DNA of 64,000 nt from Agelaius tricolor (GCA_023055355.1 JALJCS010000054.1:1984001-2048000); one strand, 5' to 3'; shown: positions 26,096 to 40,100, counted from the stretch's first letter. Numbers and translations: made by a program. Notes: a model not told the origin generated them from the sequence alone.

Positions 26096-28171
26096 GCCGT
26101 GCCTCCAAAGCTCCGGGGGCAGCACAGGGATGGGGATGTCACAGGGTCACCAATGCCACCACATACACAGCCACTGACCCCTTCTTCTGGCACAGAAGGC
26201 TCCTCTGAGAGTCCTCACACCTCCCCTCTCTCCATCTCCTCATCCTTGCCCTCCCAGGAGCCAGGAGAGGCTCCAGGCACACCCGGAGCAGCCACCTCCA
26301 GGCTTGGGCACCCCTCTGGGCCACGAGAGTCTTTAAGCATAGAGTGTATAAACATGCTGAGTATATAATTTTCCTTCTTCTCTTTATAGAAATAAATAGG
26401 TACTTTGTTCTGTTTTTGTTTTTAAGGGAATTCCACAAGTCCCTGCGCTGTGGTGCTGCCATCTCCACCGGGCCGTGCTCCTGCCCCAGCTGGTCCCTGG
26501 GGGCTGTAGCTCTGCTGGGTGGTTTTTGCTGCTGGGGGCACCCCTTGCTCCTCCTGCCCCTGGGTTAGGAGTGTGCCAGGCTGCCCAGGGTGCAGGTGAA
26601 CCCACGGTGGGCATGGCAGGGAGTCAGGAGCTCGTCCGTGGGACCTGGGAGGTGCAGGAGCTTCTCACAGGCGTTTTTGGGCTCCCACATTTTGTGCATT
26701 CAGGAGCAGCCTTCTCCTGGAAAGCTGCATGGGAGGGGGAGCAGGGCTGCTTCCCACGGGGCTGTGGCCACAGAACCCACCCTGAGGAGGGAGGGAGGGA
26801 GGCTGGAGGGTCTCGAGCTGCCTCCAGCCCCAGCAGCCTCGGCCATTTGGGGGTGATTTTCTGTGCTCTGGAGATCCCCAGGGGCTGGGGGGCAGCCCCA
26901 GCTGAGGTCAGCAGCTCTTGTGCCATGGGTGAGGGACGTGGTGCTGGATCTGCAGCCGGTCCCTCCTCGGGGGAGGCTCCTCCATGAGGGCTGGGCAGGG
27001 GATGGGCTCTGGGAGCTGTCCCTCCCGGCCAGGCTGGCCAGCAGGCACCAAAACCTGCAGGGCTGGTCCAGAGAGGAGGGAAAGGCCCCAGAGCCACTGT
27101 CCCAGTCACTTCCTCTCTGCTCAGCCCGCTGGGTCCAAGGACAGGGGCTGGGGCTGTGGGTAAGGCTGGGCTGTCCCCACTGCTGGCAGTGCTCTGGTGC
27201 TGTCCCCAGTCCCAGGGCCACCTCCTGGTACCTTCTCCCCAGGGTGGAGGATGGAGATGCCAGGCCCTGCTGGATGCCTTTCCAAAGCTCTTTCCCATGG
27301 AGAAAGGATCTTTTGGGGATGATGATGTCCTTGCAGACTGAGGAAACTCAGAAGAAAAATCAGATTTAGAAAATGGTGGCTGTAGATAAGGACCAGCCAG
27401 GGCTGTTGGTTGGTGCTGTTCCCAGGATCATTTCAGGATATTCTGGCCAGGGTTTCTCCTTCAGGCCGCTCAGGAAGGCAAAGGTGGGTGTCCTGTGACA
27501 GTCTCTCTCTCCACGTGTGACAACTGACCCCGGATGGACTCTGGGGATGGCGGGCACAGGAGTGTGAGCCCTGTTTCCTGGTGGGTGAGGATCTGGAGAT
27601 GGTTTATTGCCTTGGCAGGAGGGTTTGGAGGACAGGAAGCGAGGCTGGAGGCCTCTGGAGGAGCACCCATCTCTCCTGGTGTCCCGTGGCTCCCCGAGGT
27701 GCAGCTCTGCTCCTGGCCTGTGCTGAGCTGTGCTGGTTCCTGGGAGCATTCCCCGGCTCTGGGTGCCCCCTGCCAAATCCCACATGAAAAGGAGCAGAAA
27801 CCCTGTGGAACGCTGGGGGAGGAGCAGCCCCTTCCCAGCCCAGGTCCAGCACCCCGGGGCTGCAGTGGCCAGCCCAGCCAAGAGCCCCAGAGCGGGGTCA
27901 GGGATCCCCAAACCAGAGTTCAGCAGAACATCCGTCCCCAGGCACGGATCCTCGGGGAGGAGCAGCTGCAGGGCTGCACAGCCATCCTCCTCCTCCTCCT
28001 CCTCCTGGCAAAGAGCACGGCCCTGCCTCTGGGGACAGCCAAAACTTGTCCTTGAGTAGCACCTTGTCACCTGGGATGGCCCCAAAGGCTGCGAGTTTGG
28101 GGTTCCTGGTGCCCGAGCCGGGGGTCCCCGTCAGGGCAGAGCAGGGAATGTGCTTTGGGCTCCCTGAAGGG

Positions 28172-31100
28172 CTAACAGCCTCCTTCCACCTTGATGTGTA
28201 AAATCTTGGAGAAGCCGGGTCTTTTCCTCAGGGCCTGCAACAGGAGCAGCAGACAGCGGGGCTGGGGCAGCCAGCAGGGCCCCTGCTCCATGGGGAGGGG
28301 AAAGGAACCCCCCAAATCCTGCCATGGGGTAAGGGGGGGACAGGGGAACACCCCAAATCCTGCCATGGGGTGAGGGGGAACAGGGGAACACCCCAAATCC
28401 TGCCATGGGGTGAGGGGGAACAGGGGAACACCCCAAATCCTGCCATGGGGTGAGGGGGAACAGGGGAACACCCCAAATCCTGCCATGGGGTAAGGGGGGG
28501 ACAGGGAATGCCCCAAATCCTGCCATGGGGTAAGGGGGGGACAGGGGAACACCCCAAATCCTGCCATGGGGTGAGAGGGGACAGGGAACGCCCCAAATCC
28601 TGCCATGGGGTGAGGGAGGGACTGGAGAATGCCCCAAATCCTGCCATGGGGTGAGGGAGGGACTGGAGAATGCCCCAAATCCTGCCATGGGGTGAGGGAG
28701 GGACTGGAGAATGCCCCAAATCCTGCCATGGGGTGAGGGGGAACAGGGGAACACCCCAAATCCTGCCATGGGGTAAGGGGGGGACAGGGGAACACCCCAA
28801 ATCCTGCCATGGGGTGAGGAACAGGGGAACAGGGGAACACCCCAAATCCTGCCATGGGGTGAGGGGGAACAGGGGAACACCCCAAATCCTGCCATGGGGT
28901 GAGGGAGGGACAGGGGAACCCCCCAAATCCTGCCATGGGATGAGGGAGGGACAGGGGAACCCCCCAAATCCTGCCATGGGGTGAGGGGGGACAGGGGAAC
29001 TCCCCAAATCCTGCCATGGGGTAAGGGAGGGACAGGGAATGCCCCAAATTCTCCATGAATTTGCCAATTCTCCAACATTGTCATGGGGAAGAAAGGGGCA
29101 AGGGAAGAAGAGAAGAATCCCTGCCATGGGAAGGACACAGAACAAGGGAGGGAGAGAGAGGAACACCTCAAATCCCTGCCATGGGAAGGAAAGAGGTGAG
29201 GGAGGGAGAGGGGGACATTTCTGCCCCTGTCACTCCCTGGTGCCACCCTGGGAGCTGGGACTGGCTCCTTTACCTGCAGTTTGTTCACCATTTCTTCAAA
29301 CATCTTCCTGGCCTCGGGGCTGTGGGGCTCCTTGAAGTAGTCCACAATGCCCACCTGCACCACGATGGACTTGAGGTTCCTGCACACACCTGGGGGCACA
29401 GACAGCACCTGGATCTCCTCCCCTGGGCCAGCAGGGAGCCCAGAGCCCACTCTGAGCTCCCCAAGGCCCCCTGTGTGTGGGCACTCCTCTCCCTGAGGAT
29501 GGAGGAGGCCTGGCCAGGGGGACCATGGGCTGTGAGATGGCTCCTGGCTGCCCTGCCCTGTCACTATCATATTTTTTGAAAAATCTTCTTTGCCCAGGAT
29601 TTTTCTCCTGAGAAGCTGAGAGGCCTCAGAAACGAAATGTAAATAATAATAATTATCTGATTGCTTGGAATGTGCTCTGGAGGCTGCTCACCAACAGGTG
29701 CACCTTTGATTGGTTCCATGTGAATTGTGTTGAGTTAATGACCAATCCTAGTCCAGCTGTGTGGGACGCTCTGGTCAGCCACAAGATTTTATTATTCATT
29801 CTTGTCTAGCCTTCTGATGTATCCTTTCTATTTCTTTAGTAGAGTTTTAGCATATAATATAATATAATATAATATAATATAACATAACATAACATAACAT
29901 AACATAATATAATATAATATACCATATAATGTATCATATATCATATCATATAAAATAATAAATCAGCCTTCTGAGAACATGGAGTCAAATTCTCATCTCT
30001 CACCTCATCCTGAGGACCTCACACCACCACACCATCCCAAACTGGTGTCCTCCCTCTCCCCTGGGCATCCTTGCCTCTGCCACCCACAGGGGTGGGCTCC
30101 AGCACTGCAGCCATGGCCACCTGAGCTGTGGCCTCCAGGACGGGCCCTCCTGGGGCTCTGCACCTCCTGCCCTGGCCAATGCCTTCAGCCAACGACTCAA
30201 GTGTGTCACAAACATTGGGATTGGTTCCCCTGGGGGCCATGGAGGGAGCATCTCCACCCTCCCGTGGCCCAAGGCAAGATCAGCTCCCCCTGGCCCATCC
30301 CTGCTGGGGATGCTCGATGCCCAGAGAGCTCCCAGCACGTCCCAGTACTCACTGTTGAAGTGCAGCAGGGCCTTGGGGGTCACCGGCGTGGAGGTGAGCA
30401 CCAGCATCTCCAGCCCCTTGAGCCCCTCCCGGCACACCTCAGCTGCCACCTCCTGGTTGATCTCGGCCACGTGGTCCAGCTCCAGCACCTGCAGCCTCAT
30501 GCAGTTCCGGGCTGGGGGACACAGCCATCATCAGCGCCACGGGGAGGGGACAGGGGCTGGGGGCACCAGGAGCACCCACGGGGCTTGGGCTGGGCGGGTT
30601 TCTGCTCAGGGACCCCAGGGAGCACCTCCCTGCCCACAGCAAGGGCCCTGTCCTTGTCCCTGCAGAGCAGGAGGGGGTGGTGGTGCCCGGGGAGGGCTGG
30701 AGTCCCTGTGGTGTCCAGAGATGCCTGGAGGTGCCCTGGGCTGGTGACACAGGGGGCATTGGGCACAGGGTGTGCTGGTGACCCCACAGCTCCCTCCCTA
30801 CCCCAGTGACCCATTGTGTGACCCGTGATCCCAAGTGCTGGGCATTGGGCACAGTGTGTATTGCTGACCCCAGAGCCCCTCCCCAGCGCAGTGACCCATT
30901 CTGTGACCCGTGATCCTGAGTTCCCTGGGCTGGGGGCAGGCTGAGCATTGGGCACAGGGTGTGTTGGTGACCCCACAGCTCCCTCCCTACCCCAGTGACC
31001 CACGGTCCCACCAGTCCTACCTAGGGAGGCCAGTCCCTGCAGGCCGCAGCCGGCGCCGCCGACGCCGAGCGCGCGCAGGTGGGGCCAGCAGCGCCCGATC

Positions 31101-34100
31101 ATCTGCAGGCAGCGGTTGCTGAAGCGGGTGGGCTGCTGGCTGGGGACACGGGGACAACAGCTGGGGTGGCACGGCCGCCCGCCCCCGGCACTGCCCCGAG
31201 GGGCTGCACCCAGAGCTCTCCCGCCCCAGCACCCGGGGCTCACCCTGGGTGTCCCCACGTGGGCGCTGCCCGGGCTGTGGTGGCACTGGGACAGGGCAGC
31301 TCCGTGTGCCCAGCACCCAAACCTTGCCCAGAGCACCTGGGGCAGTGCCCGGGCTGGACACTGGGGCACCCTGGGGCAGGGGGAGGTGTCCCTGCCATGG
31401 CAGGGGTGGCACTGGAGGTGTTTAAGGTTTCTTCCAACCCAACCCATTCCAGGGTTCTGTGATTCCACCCTTGGAGACCCAAATCAGCCCTGAACTCTGT
31501 TGCTTGCAGGGATCAAAGCAGCAGCCGGGCCTGGGCTCTGGCTCAGGTGGAGAAGCCACGTGCCATGTGCTGCTCCCCCAGGGCACACAGGAGCCACCAG
31601 GCTGTGACACCCGGGGGTCACATCCCCTGGGGGGTGACATCCCCTGAGCACTGACATCCCCTGGATGTGGCATCTCCTGGGGGTGACATCCCCTGAGCAC
31701 TGACATCCCCTGGGGGTGACATCCCCTGAGGGTGACATCCCCTGGGGGGGTGACATCCCCTGAGGGTGACATCCTCTGGGGGTGACACGGCCATGCACAG
31801 TGCCCAGGGACTGTCCTGAGGCACAGAGCTGAGGGTCCTGCTGTGTGAGCCATCAGCTCCTGAGCACCCAGACACTGTGGGGTGCAGAGGAGGCTCCAGC
31901 AGCATCTCCCCAAAATGCTTTCCCAAACTGAGAGCAGCTGCTGTGCCCCCCCAAGCAGTGTCACCCTCTCAACAACAGCCAGGCCCTCCAGGGCTGCTGG
32001 TGCTGCTGCTGCTGAGCAGGGAGAGCTCAGCCAGGCCTTTGATGCTCAGTGCCACCAAACCCAGCACAGATCCCTCTCATCTGGATGTCAGCAGCCTCCC
32101 TGGAACACTCCAGCTCAGCAGGGAGGTGCAGACACCCAGCACTCCCAGTTTGCACAGGGAGGGATGGAACGAGCTCCTGAACCACGGCCTGGGCTCCAGG
32201 ACTGCTCCTCATCCCCTAAGCAAATCTGGCAGAACCTTTCCAGCTCAGTGGTGCCCCTCACACTCAGCATGGTCTCCTTCTAACCCAAGTGCCCCCCTGG
32301 CAGTGCCCAAGGCCAGGCTGGAGTGCCTTGGGGACAGGGGGAGGTGTCCCTGCCATGGCAGGGGTGGCTCTGGGTGGCTCCCTCCCCGCCCAGCCCATTC
32401 CCAGGCCTTACCAGGGATGCAGAGGTGCGACCTGCAGGGAGATGATGTCCCTGCAGCCTGCGCCCAGGGCCCAGATCACTTCATGGCCCACGGGGTCCGT
32501 GGAGCTCCTGCAACAACACAGGGACACGTGGTGGCCCCAGCAGCGGCAGTGCCACCCCTGGGCTGGGGCTGCATCCCCCAGGAGCACCCAGGGGCGCCAG
32601 TCTGGGCATTATTGACAGCTCAGGAGCACCCAGGGGTGCCAGTCTGGGCATTATTGACAGCCCAGGAGCATCAGGGGTGCCAGTCTGGGCATTATTGACA
32701 GCTCAGGTGCACCCAGGGGTGCCAGTCTGGGCATTATTTACAGCCCAGGAGCACCCAGGGGTGCCAGTCTGGGCATTATTGACAGCTCAGGAGCTGCCTG
32801 GAGCAGCCAGCCCAGCAGAACCCTGTGCAGGAGGGCTGGAGCATTCCCACCTGGAATGGTGCAGGGCAGGAGGGGGCTGGGGGGGAGAGAGGCAGCAGGG
32901 ATGGAGAGGTTGAACATGGAAGGTTCTGGAGGTGAAGAAGGGCAGCAGGGATGGAGAGGAGGTTGAACATGGAAGGTTCTGGAGGTGAAGAGGGGCAGCA
33001 GGGAGGAAGGGGAGGTTGAACATGGAAGGTTCTGGAGGTGAAGAGGGGCAGCAGGGATGGAGAGGGGGTTGAACATGGAAGGTTCTGGAGGTGAAGAGGG
33101 GCAGCAGGGAGGAAGGGGAGGTTGAACATGGAAGGTTCTGGAGGTGAAGAGGGGCAGCAGGGAGGAAGAGGAGGTTGAACATGGAAGGTTCTGGAGGTGA
33201 AGAAGGGCAGCAGGGATGGAGAGGTTGAACATGGAAGGTTCTGGAGGTGAAGAAGGGCAGCAGGGAGGAAGGAGAGGTTGAACATGGAAGGTTCTGGAGG
33301 TGAAGAGGGGCAGCAGGGAGGAAGGAGAGGTTGAACATGGAAGGTTCTGGAGGTGAAGAAGGGCAGCAGGGATGGAGAGGTTGAACATGGAAGGTTCTGG
33401 AGATGAAGAGGGGCAGCAGGGAGGAAGGGGAGGTTGAACATGGAAGGTTCTGGAGGTGAAGAAGGGCAGCAGGGATGGAGAGGTTGAACATGGAAGGTTC
33501 TGGAGGTGCACCTTCCACATGCAAGGTGACAAGTGACTGGCTGGGGCTGCCGGGCCGTGTGTCCCTGCAGGGACAGAGCCTGTCCCTGTCCCTGCAGTCA
33601 CACGGCGTTGCTGTCCCTTGCCACCTCCTGGCTGGGATGGGGACAGTGCCAGGGCTGGAAGGACCCCCCAGCCAGGGGCAGGGGCTGCTCTGTGGCCTCT
33701 GTCCCTGCTCTGTGGCTGTGCCACCGTGGCTGTAGGTGGCTCTTGGCCAAATGTCCCTGCAGGGGTTTGCTGTGGCTCCTCCTTGGTGTCCTTGGAGGTG
33801 CCAGGAGGGGCCCCCTGGGTCCTGGGCAGCACTGGGGCAGGTGTGGGTTGGTCGTGAGCTGGGGTGGAGCCCAGCTCTGGGGAGAGGTGCCAGAGAGCAC
33901 CACCCTGCTGCCACCAGCCCAAACAGTCCCCAGGCTGTGCCACCACACCAGGAACCTCCCAGGGACCGAGGCTGTGCTTCCCAAGTCTAAATGTCCCACT
34001 TCAGAACTAAAAATAAGGCTGGGTGTTATCTGGAGTGCCTCACAGCTCTGTGCTGGAGCAGGGTGCCAAGAGCAGCAGGTTAATCAGAGCGTGAGTCACA

Positions 34101-37100
34101 GGCACGGCTCAGGATGTGCCAGGAGAGCTCAGGCTCACTCTGCTGCCCTGGGAACAGCCAAAGGAGCAGCCCTGGAGTCCAACCTGGCAGCTCTGGGCTG
34201 TCTCCTGTCTCGTGGTGTGGGTCAGAGCCAGCTCTGAGCTCCTGGGGCCACACCAGGGGAGTGGCTGGATGTGCTTTCCCACCTGGAGGATTCTCTGTCC
34301 TGGCTGCATGAGGAGCAGGTGGAACAGACACCAAGGCTGAGGTGGTTGTCTGCAGGTGCAGCAGGGCCAGGATCAGCCCTCTGGAGGCTGGAGGGAAGGC
34401 CAACCCTGTCTCCACAGGTGGCCAAAATTAAGGAGTGTCCAGTGACACCCTCCAGGAGCTGTGACCTCCTCCGGGGTCATTGTGAGTCCTGTGTCCTTGA
34501 CCTCAGGCAAGGTGTCCAAACTGAATCTTAGCTCTCCCTGGGCAGAGCTGCTCCTCCCTCCCTGAGCCTCTTCTCTCCACTAGGATCCTTCATCAGGGGG
34601 GACAGCCAGGGGGGACCCCACTGGGCACCTCCTCCTCACCCTCCTCTGCCACAAAGTGGTGCCTCCTTGCCAGGCCCCCGGCCCATCCAGCCAGGATGAG
34701 ATCAGTAATGGGGTGGTGGGAATGGAGCTGGAAGTGAAACACCTGCATGGGAGCAGCCTGGAGGGATGGGAGCTGCAGGGACAGCTGCCACTGGGGACAC
34801 TGGGGACCCTGGGGCTGCCATGGACAGGCAGGTCCTTGCAGCTGGGCAGCTGGGCTATGCTCTGCCAGGGACTGGGGGTGGTCCCTGCACCACAGCCCAT
34901 GGTGTCCCCAGTCCTGTCCCTGTGCTCTGCCAGGGAACAGGGGTGATCTCAGCACACCCTGTGGTGTCCCCAGTCCTGTCCCATGGTGTCCCCAGACCCG
35001 TCCCCATGGTGCTCCCAGCCCCATCCCCATGGTGCCCCCAGCCCTGTCCCCTGGTGTCCCCAGCCCCATCCCCATGGTGTCCCCAGCCCCATCCCCATGG
35101 GTGTCCCCATCCCTGTCCCCCGGCATTCCCAGCCCCGTCCCCATGGTGCCCCCAGCCCTGTCCCCTGGTGTCCCCAGCCCCATCCCCATGGGTGTCCCCA
35201 TCCCTGTCCCCCAGCGTTCCCAGCCCCATCCCCCTGGTGTTCCCAGCCCCATCCCCATGGGTGCCCCCAGCCCCATCCCCATGGGTGTTCCCAGCCCTGT
35301 CCCCTGGTGTTCCCATCCCTGTCCCCATGGGTGTCCCCAGCCCCATCCCCCTGGTGCCCCCAGCCCCGTCCCCCTGGTGTCCCCATCCCTGTCCCACTCT
35401 GGGGTGGCACGGGGCCATGCTCACCGGTAGGTGACGGCCTGCAGGGCGCGGCAGTAGCAGCTGGCCAGCCAGAGCGAGCGGTCGGTCAGCACGTTGGGGC
35501 AGTGCGAGATGCGCAGGATCAGCAGGTTGCTGCCCGTGGCCTTCAGCAGCGACTCCAGCCCCGCTTCCAGGCAGCCCCTGCCAGCACAGAGCCAGCATCG
35601 GGCACAGGAGCCCTGCCCACCCTGCCTGTGACCCGCCCAGGAGGGGGACACGGCCCACGGGCACCCCTGGCTCCAGGACACCCCAATCCCACAGCAGATT
35701 TGTTGTGGAAATGTTGGGGCTCAGGGAGCTGCAGCAGCAGCCCTGAGGAGCAGCAGCTCCAGCTGTGGGAGGGGGACACAGGGACAGGGGGACACGGGGA
35801 CAGGGGGACACAGGGACCCAGGGACAGGGGGACACGGGGACAGGGGGACACGGGGACTCACCGTGTGCTCTTCATGTAATCCTCCTTGCTCTCCTTCTTG
35901 CCCCGCTGGCGCGGCTTCAAGTTTTGGAGGGTGAGGGAATGCATCTGGGTGCACCACTGGGACAGCATGGCCAGGAACTGGGGCACAGGGGTGGCAGTCA
36001 CTCCCAGGGACACCCCAGCACGTCCCACACCACCCACCCCTGGCTGTGCACACACGTGGCAGAAATGGGTGGAGATGCACACACGAGGCCATGGCAGAGC
36101 ATGTGCCACAAAACCATGGGTATGACCACAAAACCATGGGCGTGACCACAAACTCATGGGTGTGACTGCGAAACCATGGGTATGACCACAAATTCATGGG
36201 TGTGACCACAAATTCATGGGCGTGACCACAAAACCATGGGTTATGACCACAAATTCATGGGCGTGACCACAAAAGCACATGCAAACCTGTGCTGGTGTGA
36301 GCTCCTGTCCTCCAGCATTCACCTGCAACACCTCCAGCACCAGAGCAAGCACCCATCTGTGTCCCCCGTGACCGTAATGGCGCAACCATCCCAGCCACCA
36401 GGGAGATGCTCACCCAGCTTTACCCTTCTGGAAGAAAGGCCGTGCCCCAGGTAGTGCCACCCCCTCCCCAGTACCTTGGAGGAGACCCTGGCATTCTCCA
36501 GCAGCACCCGCGTCCACACGGCCGGGTGCCGGGCCACGAACTTCCAGTCCTTGCACACCTCGGCCGCGCGCAGCAGGGTCTTGGTGTCCAGGTAGGTGAA
36601 GATGCAGAAGAGAGCCGCCCTCATCTTGAGGATCTCGGGGCTGATCACCTCGCTGCAGTGGCCAGGGCTGCCCCGCTCCAGCCGGCACACCTTGCCCCCG
36701 GCCCCTTCGGGCCTGCCCGCGGGACACACAGCGTCCGTGGCCACTGGGGAGAGCAGCGGGTCAGGGAGGCTCCATCCCCGGCTGAGGGAAGCTCCATCCC
36801 TGTGCCATGGCTTCAGCTGCCCCAGCCTTCACCTCCCAGCCCCAGGACCCTCAGTGCTCTCACCCCCTTCACCTCCTGGCCCCAAACACCCTCAGTGCTC
36901 TCACCCCCTTCACCTCCCAGCCCCAGGACCCTCAGTGCTCTCATCCCCTTCACCTCCCAGCCCCAAACACCCCCTGTGCTCTCTCTCCCGTCCCCTCCCG
37001 GCCCCAGGACCCTCAGTGCTCTCACCGGTCAGGCGGCAGCCACCAGGCGGTCGGGCCAGGGCGGATCCCGGTCCCTCGGGCTCCCAGGCCTCGGCCTCGG

Positions 37101-40100
37101 ACTCGGTGGTGCGGGAGCCCACGTCGGACACGTCGCCCTCCTCGCCCTCGGTGCTGTTGCGGTAGGGCCGGCGGTGCCAGTTCTGGATGGCCTGGCGCCG
37201 CAGCCCCGAGCCCCGCGCCTCCCGGGCCGGGTACGGGGGGCCCTCGGCCGTGTCGTCCGTGGGACACGGCTCCGCGCTGTCGCTGTCGTAGCAGCCCGAG
37301 CTCTGCGACACCGCCTTGGCCCGGCTCGAGGCCCTGCGGACGGGATTGTTGTGCTGTGATGTCTGGGTTTGCCTCAGACACCCTGGGATTGTTGTGCTGG
37401 GATGTCGGGGTTTGTCTCAGATACCCTGGGATTGTTGTGCTGGGATGTCGGGGTTTGCCTCAGATACCCCTGGATGGTTGTGCTGTGATACCGGGGTTTG
37501 TCTCAGACACCCCAGGACTGTTGTGCTGTGATACCGGGGTTTGTCTCAGACACCCCGGGATTGTTGTGCTGTGGTATCGGGGTTTGTCTCAGACACCCCG
37601 GGATTGTTGTGCTGTGGTATCAGGGTTTGTCTCAGACACCCCAGGATTGTTGTGCTGGGATGTCGGGGTTTGCCTCAGATACCCCGGGATTGTTGTGCTG
37701 GGATGTCGGGGTTTGCCTCAGATATCCCGGGATTGTTGTGCTGGGATGTCGGGGTTTGCCTCAGATACCCCGGGATTGTTGTGCTGGGATGTCGGGGTTT
37801 GCCTCAGACACCCCAGGATTGTTGTGCTGTGGTATCGGGGTTTGCCTCAGACACCCCAGGATTGTTGTGCTGGGATGTCGGGGTTTGCCTCAGATACCCT
37901 GGGATTGTTGTGCTGGGATGTCGGGGTTTGCCTCAGACACCCCGGGTTTCTCCCTGAACATTCCTTCCCCAGGTGTGTCAGTCACCTCTCCCTTCCCCTC
38001 CCTGGCCCCTGCCGAGCACTGTCTGTCAGTCCTGGCATTCCAGAGTGATTGGCAGAATTCAAAAGATGCTCCCTACCCCGGGGGGCATTGGGCCATCCAG
38101 GTGTCCTTTGTCCCTTGAGAGTCCTTCTGTGTACAGGGTTGGTGCCTCCCTGCCCCTTCCCTGCCCCTCTCCCCGGGGTTCAAAGGAGCAGCAACCACGG
38201 GCTCAGGGAGTTCTGTGGGAGCTGGTGCTGCATTCAGAGGCCTGAGGGCCAGAATAAAGCTCTGGATCCAAACCCTCCATCAGAACCGACTCCTTTCCTT
38301 CACCATCACCTTAAAGCTTCTCCACAGAGGGAAACCTGAGGAGCAGCCCCTGTTATGGGGGAAGCTCCATCCCAGCACCACCAGAGCTCCTGCAAGGCTG
38401 GACTTGTCCCCATGTGCCAGCTGCAGCATCCAGCTGGCCAAAGTGTCTCTGGAGTGAAAACACCACACACCCAGCCAGGCAAAAGTGTCTGTGGGGTGAA
38501 AACACCACAGTACTGCTATTTGGTCAGGCAGCAGTGGCCAGACAAGCTCAGGCACGTCCCGTCCGGCTATATTGGCAATTATTCCATTAGGGGATGTCCC
38601 AGCTCAGGGCTCGCCGGGCATGCACCCCTACCCACCATCCCACTAAAATCCCGTTAAAATCCTGTTAAAATCCAGTTACAATCCCTAAAATCCCGTTGAA
38701 ATCCAGTTACAATCCCGTTTCAATGCCGTTGCAACCCCGGAGGGGTGGGGCTGGGCACTCACCCGGTGCTGGAGGAGGAGCGCTGGTTGGCCACGCCGCC
38801 GTAGGGACCGTGCACGGCCACTGCCGGGCCCGGGTGCCGCTCTCTCTGCGGGGACAGGGGACAAGAGGGGCCAACGTGGCACTCCCAGCGAGGGAGGGCA
38901 CCCCGCTCGCCCACCGGTGCCAGCTGCCTTTGGGGGCCCCCCTCACCCAGCGCCACGGGAACACCGACCCACGGGAAACAGCTTCTCTTTGGGAGCCCCG
39001 GGATTATCCACTCCCCAGGGGAAGGGGATGGGGTCCCTACAGAGCCCCCTTGGGCCCGGCACAGGACACCCAGGGGCACATTCCTGAGGCCAGGGTTGCG
39101 TTATGGAAGCCCCAGGCGCATTCCCGAAGCAGAGAGTGAGCTCCCGAAGCAGAGGGGGAATTCCCGAAGCAGAGGGGGAATGCCCGAAGCCCCCCCCCGG
39201 GCACATTCCCAAAGTCCCGGGCGCGCTCCTGAAGCCCCGGGCTCATTCCCGAGGGTGGATTCCCGAAGCCCCGGGCACATTCCCGAAGCCCCCCGGGTGC
39301 ATTCCCGAAGCAGAAGGTGAATTCCCGAAGCAGAGGGTGAATTCCCGATGCCCTGGGCACGCCGGGCAAGCTCCCGAAGCCCCCCAGGCTCATTCCCGAA
39401 GCCCTTGGCACATTCCCGAAGCCCCCGGGCTCATTCCCGAAGCCCCGGACGCGCTCCCCAAGCCCCGGACGCATTCCCGAATCCCCCGGGCGCATTCCCG
39501 AGGCCCCGGGCGCATTCCCGAATCCCCCGGGCTGATTCCCGAGGCCCCGGGCGCGCTGCCGAGGCCGTGCCGTGCCTGTGCCCGCAGAGGTCCCGCTCGG
39601 GCGATGGCCTTGGTGGCCGGGGTGCCGCAGCGGCCCAGGCTGCCGTTGGGGGTGGTGCCGCAGCTGCTGCTGATGATCTGCAGCTGCTTCTCGGCGCGGT
39701 CGGCGCGGTCCAGCAGCTCCTCGATGAAGTGCTGCAGCCGCACCTTAGCGTTGGCCTCCCGCGCCGCCGTCTCCTTCAGGAACTGATCGATCTGCAGCAC
39801 CTCCCTGCCACAGGGACCCGCCGTGACACCCGGGCTGCCCACGCGTCCCCGCGGCTTCACCCCAACCCGCTCAGTGCCTGCAGCCCAGTGTGCAGCTGGG
39901 GCACATCTGAGCACACCTGGGCACACCTGGGCTGTTCCATCCCCACCCTGCTCAGTGCCTGCAGCCCAGTGTGCAGCTGGGGCACATCTGAGCACACCTG
40001 GACACACCTGGGCACACCTGAGCACACCTGGGTTGCTCCATCCCCACCCCGCTCAGTGCCTGCAGCCCTGTGTGCAGCTGGGACACACCTGAGCACACCT

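Larger units (their letters stand above)
23466..28171 (-). other. FBXO41: FBXO41 3'UTR (about 4.7 kb) and poly(A) signal
   Basis: On the minus strand AATAAA occupies 23471-23466, the first strong signal before the CCT7 end. An earlier minus AATAAA at 27608-27603 could give a short 3'UTR of ~565 nt. No ORF in this stretch looks like a gene. It includes two minisatellites (separate entries) and unique, moderately AT-rich sequence near 23460-24420. The extent is inferred from the signals only. Confidence 0.6.

Noticed and set aside
28131..29570. 479-codon minus-strand ORF with repeated HGRIWGVPL-type peptides
   Set aside because: It is the 40-bp intronic array of FBXO41 read through. True exon pieces at both ends have clear splice borders, and the repeat stays open in several frames.
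32738..33946. 402-codon minus-strand Leu/Pro/Ser repeat ORF
   Set aside because: Intron 7 array of FBXO41; no splice sites or homology support it.
37341..37955. Regular direct repeats resembling a CRISPR array
   Set aside because: Units are contiguous with no unique spacers, and the context is an intron of a vertebrate gene.
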